The position numbers and the translations under genes are program-made. A DNA stretch of 7,790 nt from Parcubacteria group bacterium GW2011_GWC1_41_7 (GTDB taxonomy: Bacteria > Patescibacteriota > Minisyncoccia > UBA6257 > HR35): positions 1-7,790 of the forward strand of contig LCBW01000028.1 in assembly GCA_000997465.1 (NCBI GenBank), written 5' to 3'. The notes beneath the pieces are model-generated. The model did not search any database. It was given only the letters and a program-made list of their open reading frames with translations, and was not told the origin of the DNA. Shown piece by piece: positions 1 through 3,915 of the stretch. Within the stretch, counting starts at the first letter, position 1; the number at the start of each line of letters is the position of its first letter.

Positions 1-579
1 GTGTGTACCCGTGCGCTTTTGGTCATGGACCTCAGCGCCCACAGAGCGAACGCCCGGCACCACGATCTTGATGCCCTCTCCGATGGCGTTGCGCACCAAG
101 CTCACCTCCTGCGGCGAGCAGACGATGCCGTGCACGCCGGCCGCCTTCGCCAGCAGCGCCAGACGGCGCACCACGACAGCCGACGAAGTCTCGCTCCCGT
201 ACTGAACGTGGACTTCATCCGGCCCGAGTGAGGTCAACAGCGTCACCGCATAGACCTCATCGATACCGGAGGTAACGGCCGCCTTCATCATCTCCACGCC
301 ACCCGAGGCATGGACGGTGACGATGTCGGCGCCCGCGTCCTTGAGCGCCAAAGCGCGCAACTCGACGGTCTTGGGGACGTCGTGGAGCTTGAGATCCACC
401 CAGACTCGCAACCCGTCAGCGCCGCGCAGCTTCAGAAGCGTGACCATGTCCTTGCCGTGACGGTCCCACAGATCATGGATCTTGACCGCATACAGGCGTC
501 CTCGAATGGCGTCCACGAGGTTACCCGCCTGCCGAAAGTCCAGTCCGTCAGCCGCCAGAACAATCCTTGAGCTTTCCAT
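1..579 (-). CDS. pyrF: Orotidine-5'-phosphate decarboxylase, 3' end cut by window edge
   Basis: The enzyme converts OMP to UMP, the last step of de novo pyrimidine synthesis, in the cytoplasm. The frame is open from ATG at 579 to base 1, giving 193 residues; about 35-40 C-terminal residues should lie outside. Family motifs are visible: LAADGLD near residue 8, YAVKIHD with the catalytic Lys33, VDLKLHDVPKTV with the Asp62-x-Lys64-x-x-Asp67 array, IVTVHASGG near 86, GIVCSPQE near 151, and VVPGVRS followed by DQKR near 173-189. A purine-rich AGGAAAGG stretch lies 14 nt before the ATG, rather far for a ribosome binding site. The gene lies downstream of rarA on the same strand, after a 212-nt spacer that contains its probable promoter and leader. 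Its first 120 bases are 64% GC, clearly above the rest of the window, which suggests transfer from another genome or a contig join. The family call is firm; its belonging to this genome is less certain. Confidence 0.93.
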   Translation of the reverse strand, partial: MESSRIVLAADGLDFRQAGNLVDAIRGRLYAVKIHDLWDRHGKDMVTLLKLRGADGLRVWVDLKLHDVPKTVELRALALKDAGADIVTVHASGGVEMMKAAVTSGIDEVYAVTLLTSLGPDEVHVQYGSETSSAVVVRRLALLAKAAGVHGIVCSPQEVSLVRNAIGEGIKIVVPGVRSVGAEVHDQKRTGTH

Positions 580-620
580 GGCTTTTGGCTTTTCCTTTCC
601 TAGAGTGTGCAACAGAAAAT

Positions 621-632
621 CGGGTTTCCCCG
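621..632 (-). promoter_or_regulatory. GAAA-tetraloop hairpin in the pyrF leader
   Basis: On the minus strand this reads CGGG(GAAA)CCCG, a 4-bp GC stem closed by a GNRA tetraloop, followed by ATTTTC. It lies about 40 nt upstream of the pyrF start. It could slow RNA polymerase or stabilise the leader; the U-run is too short for a confident terminator. The GC-rich arms lie right at the edge of the AT-rich spacer, so it may instead belong to the flanking GC-rich DNA. Confidence 0.35.
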
Positions 633-662
633 AGATTGCTGACTTTACTTTATCATATTTTT

Positions 663-690
663 AAAAAATTGGCAAAACGAAATGCTGCCA
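663..690 (-). terminator. Possible intrinsic terminator or attenuator arm
   Basis: On the minus strand TGGCA (690-686) and TGCCA (674-670) form a 5-bp stem, extendable by one G-U pair, with a loop of about 9-11 nt. It is followed by A and then six T (668-663). The stem is short, so efficiency is uncertain. It could end the candidate RNA that starts near 736, or rarA read-through. Confidence 0.4.
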
Positions 691-737
691 CCCTTTGAAT
701 TTCAGTAGCAAGCTACCTGGTTCTCTAAGTGACAGCA
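663..737 (-). ncRNA. Candidate structured leader RNA or sRNA ahead of pyrF
   Basis: Not matched to any RNA family I recognise. Read on the minus strand, TGCTGTCAC (737-729) can pair with GTGGCAGCA (691-683), a 9-bp stem with one G-U. Inside it, GGTAG(CTTG)CTACT (717-704) forms a hairpin with a CUUG loop closed by G-C, a known stable tetraloop. The 3' arm of the outer stem overlaps TGGCA (690-686), which can alternatively pair with TGCCA (674-670) just before six U. The two states exclude each other, as in attenuators and riboswitches. The outer stem and the inner hairpin use G-U pairs on this strand that would be C-A mismatches on the other, favouring minus-strand transcription. The predicted transcription start near 736 falls at the first base of the outer stem. 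It may be a pyrF attenuator or a free-standing RNA of about 75 nt. Confidence 0.42.
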
Positions 738-742
738 GTATA

Positions 743-770
743 AGTATACCTATATTTTTTATACAGTCAA
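743..770 (-). promoter_or_regulatory. Sigma-70-type promoter for the leader RNA / pyrF
   Basis: On the minus strand a -35 box TTGACT (770-765) and a -10 box TATACT (748-743) are separated by 16 nt; each matches 5 of 6 consensus bases. A second TATACT follows immediately (742-737) but would have a 22-nt spacer. The promoter begins 21 bases downstream of the rarA stop, so pyrF expression does not need to depend on rarA. The expected start near 736 would leave a leader of about 157 nt before pyrF. Confidence 0.6.
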
Positions 771-791
771 TATTTTTTGTGGACAACTGCG

Positions 792-1937
792 CTACTCCTT
801 TTCTTTGTGTTTTTTAAGATACGTTTTGTTTTTTAGTTCCTGCGGGAATAGATCTTCTTTATTATATTTCTCGTACCCCACCCCGTATCCCATTTCTTTC
901 ATGAGTTTTGTTGAGGGGTTACGCAATTTCATCGGAATCGGAAGATTTCCTAATTTTTTTACATCCTCCAGCGCCAGTTGCAACCCCTCATATGCAGAGC
1001 GGTCTTTTTTGCACAGTGCAAGATACGAAGCCGCATGTGCAAGATTAATCGCGCACTCTGGATATCCAATAGTTTCAACTGCCTTGAATGCTTCGTTTGC
1101 AATAACAAGCGCAGTTGACTGCGCAAGCCCAACATCCTCGCTTGCAAAAATAACCATCCTGCGTGCGATGAATTTTGGATCTTCTCCGGCACTCACCATA
1201 CGCGCCAAATAATAAAGCGCCGCATCAGGGTTGCCTGCCCGCATTGATTTAATAAACGCGGATATGGTATTGTAATGTTCCTCTCCTTTTTTGTCGTAGC
1301 GTAGATGTTTTGATTGCAATGCGTTTTTCAAATTTTCAAGCGTTATCTCTTTATACAGCCCTATTGTTTGATCCAAAAGTGTTAATGCTTGTCGCGCGTC
1401 TCCACCAGCTACTTGAATAAGCCAGTCCCGCGCCTCATCATCTATTTTAATTTCCGTACGCGCAATAATTTCTTGCATCTCATCGTTTGAAAGTTCATTA
1501 AGCACAAACACACGACAACGGGATAAAAGTGCCGGAATAACCTCAAAGCTCGGATTTTCAGTTGTGGCTCCCACTAAATACAAATGCCCGGTTTCAACGT
1601 ACGGAAGCAAAAAATCCTGCTGTGCTTTGTTAAAACGATGGATCTCGTCCAAAAATAAAATGGTTGGTTGATTGGATGCGGTGTTGCGAATAATTTTTCG
1701 CATATCATCTTTCCCAGCAGACACGGCAGAAATTTGATAAAAACGAGCGCCTACCCCTTTTGCATACAATCGCGCAAGTGTTGTTTTTCCTACTCCCGGC
1801 GGACCCCATAGTAAAAATGAAAAAATGTGATTTTTTTCAATAGCGGTGCGAATCGGCTTTCCTTCGCCAACTAAATGTTTTTGCCCAATAAACTCTTCTA
1901 ATTTTTCAGGCCTGATTTTTGATGCAAGAGGTTCCAT
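792..1937 (-). CDS. rarA: RarA/MgsA-type AAA+ ATPase (replication-associated recombination protein A)
   Basis: RarA is an ATP-driven clamp-loader relative that acts at stalled replication forks and on single-stranded DNA gaps. Visible in order, numbered from ATG 1937: MEPLASKIRP, matching the start region of E. coli RarA; Walker A GPPGVGKTT at 45-53; Walker B ILFLDE at 93-98 followed by HRFNKAQQD; sensor-1 region ATTENPSF at 124-131; an arginine finger in SRCR at 139-142; sensor-2 region GGDARQAL at 178-185; the oligomerisation domain with SAGEDP and FASEDVG; and the signature RNPSTKLMKEMGYG at 339-352. The protein has 381 residues against about 420-450 in well-studied members and lacks the far C-terminal segment. 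In-frame GTG codons lie at 1946 and 1943, but the ATG is preferred because a perfect TATAAT ends 11 nt before it and 1946 would fall too close to that box. The stop is TAG. Confidence 0.95.
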   Translation of the reverse strand: MEPLASKIRPEKLEEFIGQKHLVGEGKPIRTAIEKNHIFSFLLWGPPGVGKTTLARLYAKGVGARFYQISAVSAGKDDMRKIIRNTASNQPTILFLDEIHRFNKAQQDFLLPYVETGHLYLVGATTENPSFEVIPALLSRCRVFVLNELSNDEMQEIIARTEIKIDDEARDWLIQVAGGDARQALTLLDQTIGLYKEITLENLKNALQSKHLRYDKKGEEHYNTISAFIKSMRAGNPDAALYYLARMVSAGEDPKFIARRMVIFASEDVGLAQSTALVIANEAFKAVETIGYPECAINLAHAASYLALCKKDRSAYEGLQLALEDVKKLGNLPIPMKLRNPSTKLMKEMGYGVGYEKYNKEDLFPQELKNKTYLKKHKEKE

Positions 1938-1948
1938 CTTCACCACTG

Positions 1949-1954
1949 ATTATA
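1949..1954 (-). promoter_or_regulatory. -10 box directly upstream of rarA
   Basis: A perfect TATAAT on the minus strand lies 11 nt before the rarA ATG. The best hexamer at a 17-18 nt spacing is poor (GGTATT or TGGTAT). If used, transcription would start near 1942, leaving a leader of only about 5 nt, or none if the GTG at 1943 is the start. No Shine-Dalgarno sequence is present, so initiation would be leaderless or nearly so. Confidence 0.45.
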
Positions 1955-1985
1955 ACGCTGCTACTTTTAAAAATACCATGAGGCA

Positions 1986-2069
1986 CCGCTATTGCTTCGC
2001 AATACGGCTTGCGGCTTAGTGCTTTCGCACACGCCGCGGCTTGCGGCTTAGTGCTTTCGCACACGCCGC
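1986..2069. repeat. Hairpin-forming tandem repeat (two exact 32-bp copies plus a degenerate hairpin)
   Basis: Two identical 32-bp units lie head to tail at 2005-2036 and 2037-2068. Each contains a palindrome: GCGGC (2011-2015 and 2043-2047) pairs with GCCGC (2033-2037 and 2065-2069), enclosing GTGC(TTTC)GCAC with a small 3x2 internal loop. To the left, 1986-2007 holds a related hairpin, CCG..ATTGC(TTC)GCAAT..CGG. There are no unique spacers between copies, so this is not a CRISPR. The layout resembles REP/BIME-type intergenic palindromes. The right copy overlaps the last codons and stop of the small membrane protein gene, and the block lies just upstream of the rarA promoter. No T-run follows on either strand, so it is not a classical terminator. 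Confidence 0.85.
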
Positions 2070-2218
2070 AACCACTCACGTACTGCCTTACTTCCTAGCA
2101 TCATTCCCACAAATAAGATAATGAGGCCGCTGACTACTTTTTGCCAAAATTCGAGGTTAAAAAAAACAATAAACAGGTGTTCAGCTTTCGTTAAAAAATT
2201 GTTTATGCTTTCTATCAT
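2048..2218 (-). CDS. Small single-pass membrane protein, function unknown
   Basis: A 56-residue frame runs from ATG 2218 to TAA 2050-2048. Residues 1-15 are polar (MIESINNFLTKAEH). Residues 28-43 (VVSGLIILFVGMMLGS), perhaps starting earlier in FIVFFNLEFW, form a plausible membrane helix. The end, KAVREWLRRVRKH, is strongly basic, which by the positive-inside rule would place the C terminus in the cytoplasm. The last codons and the stop lie inside the right copy of the 32-bp repeat, so the tail has probably been replaced or trimmed by the repeat. A TATAAT ends 22 nt before the ATG and no Shine-Dalgarno sequence is seen. I recognise no family. The coding case rests on the hydrophobic pattern, the basic flank and the upstream promoter; chance cannot be excluded. 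Confidence 0.6.
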   Translation of the reverse strand: MIESINNFLTKAEHLFIVFFNLEFWQKVVSGLIILFVGMMLGSKAVREWLRRVRKH

Positions 2219-2240
2219 AGTGCGTTTATTTGATTATTAA

Positions 2241-2248
2241 ATTATAAT
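2241..2248. promoter_or_regulatory. Palindromic -10 box shared by two divergent genes
   Basis: ATTATAAT is its own reverse complement, so TATAAT is read at 2243-2248 on the plus strand and at 2246-2241 on the minus strand. It lies between the tRNA (plus strand, starting 28 nt beyond) and the small membrane protein gene (minus strand, ATG 22 nt beyond). No convincing -35 box is found at the right distance on either strand, so the call stays tentative. Confidence 0.4.
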
Positions 2249-2276
2249 CAAAACTGATATGCAAGAGGTATATCTT

Positions 2277-2349
2277 CGGGGTGTGGTGTAATGGCTAACA
2301 TACACGATTCGGGTTCGTGCGACTCCCGGTTCGAGTCCGGGCACCCCGA
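2277..2349 (+). tRNA. trnP: tRNA-Pro, anticodon CGG
   Basis: A full cloverleaf can be drawn. Acceptor CGGGGTG (2277-2283) pairs with CACCCCG (2342-2348), with discriminator A at 2349. The D arm GTGT/ACAT has the loop AATGGCTA with the conserved GG. The anticodon arm CACGA/TCGTG has the loop TTCGGGT; the anticodon CGG is at 2310-2312, after the conserved T33 and before G37. The variable loop is CGACT. The T arm CCCGG/CCGGG has the loop TTCGAGT. The CGG anticodon reads the proline codon CCG. The 3' CCA is not encoded, so a CCA-adding enzyme is required. It is the only plus-strand gene here and faces the 3' end of the next gene, whose stop lies 5 nt away. No plus-strand terminator is obvious. 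Confidence 0.97.
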
Positions 2350-2354
2350 CACTT

Positions 2355-3875
2355 TTAACACAGGCCTGATCCTTCTGAGCTTTCGCATATACTTTTTTCG
2401 CTTGATTTTTCGTATGTTGCCTTTTTATTTAAATCCAACGGTTTATCTTGTGTATATGCTAATCCATTTTTGAGTGCGAAGTCGGCTTTTTCCAATTCCG
2501 TTCCAATGTACAACATATGTGTTGCATCCGCAAATAAATCCATCTGTCCGAGCTTCCGCACCACCTCATGCGCAGACGCACCCCCCAGTTGTATAAGTTC
2601 AATGCCATCTACTCCCATGACAGTTACGTGAATTTTTCCATTTGCGACCTCTATGCGTGCATTTCCTCGTGGGTCACCTTCTGTTTCTGCGTCAAATACT
2701 AGACTTGGATCGCGTTCAGTAAACGCGCACGCAATAAGTTTTTTTGCATTTGCCCAATCCGCTTCATAGAGGTGCGCGGAATTTGAAACAATGTGGAGTG
2801 CTCCCATGTCAAACCCTAATCGTTTTGAAACTTCTTTTTGCAATTTTCGCAGTCCAAAAGCGTTTGGAATTGCGGCTTTGAAAATATCGTGCGACCGAAA
2901 CGTTGAGAGCATATGCAATTTTCCATCAGTTTGTAAGAATTGAATGAGCGTGGTCATTACCGCCCGACGCGTATCAGGAGACAGTGTAAAATTACGCTCT
3001 ATTGAATCGGTTATTTGATCTAAGCAATTCGGCCCCCAGCACATAAGCCGATTTCCATAGGTGTATTGCACGCCTGCTGGCATTTCTTTTGATAAAAATA
3101 CCTTAAAATATTGCTCAATAGCGTCTTGCGTTGCGCCGGTTACTTCACGCAGGTCCTGCGGCCACTCATCCGGGAGCACGGGGTTATCAGGATCTTCATC
3201 GTCTATGACCCAGCTAAATCCCATGAGTTCTTTTTGTTTTGATCCATACTGCGTTCCTTTTATTGCGCCATACAACATTACTCGCTGGACAACCCGTGTC
3301 CATACGTCAATAACTTTTTTTCCGCGCGCAAGCCATCCAACATTTTCCGACTGAAATCGCTCAACAGCAGTTGGAATAGCGTCCGCAAATCGCACGGGTT
3401 CCATATAAACATCGCTTTCCTGCACTTGCAGTTGCGTCAATACCTTATCAAGTGGCACTTCGCTGATATCAACAAGCTGCACATGTTTGATAATATCGCG
3501 AACCACTGTTACATCAAGTTCTTTCTCAAGTAAAAAATTAGTGTTAGGAATACTCCCGTCATCATTCACGCCCCGTTCCCACAACGCAAACAAAATATCA
3601 CGTCCTGCGGTTCCAAATTTTGTTTGCGAAAGCTCTCCATATCCCCACGCAAACACTACGCGGATGTGCGGGTTGAGTGCAAGGTTTCTCAAAATAATAT
3701 TCACTCCTTGCCGACTATAGAGCGTTCCGATAATTGCACATTTTTCTAAAAGTTCGGGCGCCAATGCAATTGCTTTTTCCGGTTCATTCCAAAACGTGCA
3801 AAAACCGATATGATCTCCTTTCCCCAGGTGTACTTTAAATTTATCAGGCTGATACAATGATTGCTCGCTTATCAT
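2355..3875 (-). CDS. MtrA-like / thymidylate-synthase-like / DUF4346-like fusion lacking the catalytic Cys
   Basis: Three parts can be seen in 506 residues. Residues 20-140 resemble MtrA, the corrinoid subunit of methyl-tetrahydromethanopterin:CoM methyltransferase (CAIIGTLYSRQGVNIILRN, LNPHIRVVFAWG, ALWERGVNDDG, HVQLVD). Residues 190-385 resemble ThyA: TQYGSKQKELMGFSW, QYTYGNRLMCWGPNCLDQI, SPDTRR (R303-R304), FRSHD (R327, S328, D330), IPNAFGL (N338) and SAHLYE (H368, Y370). Residues 400-480 (DPRGNARIEV, THMLYIGTELEKADFALKNG, YTQDKPL) match my memory of DUF4346. A Ser/Glu/Lys-rich tail ends at 506. From RR to RS there are 23 residues against 39 in E. coli ThyA; the gap removes the segment carrying catalytic Cys146. 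Ordinary dTMP synthesis is therefore unlikely, while nucleotide binding may persist. The start at 3875 follows a good promoter by 10 nt, without a Shine-Dalgarno sequence. The gene follows the kinase by 17 nt. Confidence 0.82.
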   Translation of the reverse strand: MISEQSLYQPDKFKVHLGKGDHIGFCTFWNEPEKAIALAPELLEKCAIIGTLYSRQGVNIILRNLALNPHIRVVFAWGYGELSQTKFGTAGRDILFALWERGVNDDGSIPNTNFLLEKELDVTVVRDIIKHVQLVDISEVPLDKVLTQLQVQESDVYMEPVRFADAIPTAVERFQSENVGWLARGKKVIDVWTRVVQRVMLYGAIKGTQYGSKQKELMGFSWVIDDEDPDNPVLPDEWPQDLREVTGATQDAIEQYFKVFLSKEMPAGVQYTYGNRLMCWGPNCLDQITDSIERNFTLSPDTRRAVMTTLIQFLQTDGKLHMLSTFRSHDIFKAAIPNAFGLRKLQKEVSKRLGFDMGALHIVSNSAHLYEADWANAKKLIACAFTERDPSLVFDAETEGDPRGNARIEVANGKIHVTVMGVDGIELIQLGGASAHEVVRKLGQMDLFADATHMLYIGTELEKADFALKNGLAYTQDKPLDLNKKATYEKSSEKSICESSEGSGLC

Positions 3876-3885
3876 AATTTATAAA

Positions 3886-3915
3886 ATTATACCTATAAAA
3901 CTTTTGGCAGTTCAA
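3886..3915 (-). promoter_or_regulatory. Promoter for the thymidylate-synthase-like gene, inside the kinase 3' end
   Basis: On the minus strand TTGAAC (3915-3910) and a perfect TATAAT (3891-3886) are separated by 18 nt. The -35 box lies in the last codons of the kinase gene and the -10 box just after its TAG stop. Transcription would begin near 3879, about 3 nt before the ATG at 3875, giving an essentially leaderless mRNA. The downstream gene could thus be expressed without the kinase. Confidence 0.6.

Noticed and set aside
1..570. Plus-strand open frames in the GC-rich left end
   Set aside because: High GC content makes stop-free frames frequent; the minus strand carries a continuous PyrF with its catalytic residues.
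778..786. DnaA box-like TGTGGACAA next to an AT-rich stretch, as a possible origin element
   Set aside because: It is a single near-match with no cluster of boxes and no dnaA, dnaN or rep gene nearby; one such match is expected by chance.
959..1212. Overlapping open frames on both strands inside rarA
   Set aside because: They shadow a well-conserved RarA coding frame and have no recognisable domain, membrane pattern or ribosome binding site.
2005..2068. CRISPR array suggested by repeated 32-bp units
   Set aside because: The units abut exactly with no spacer sequence and there are only two; no cas gene is present.
2277..2349. tRNA as an integration site for a mobile element
   Set aside because: No duplicated tRNA 3' end, integrase gene or flanking direct repeat is visible in the window.
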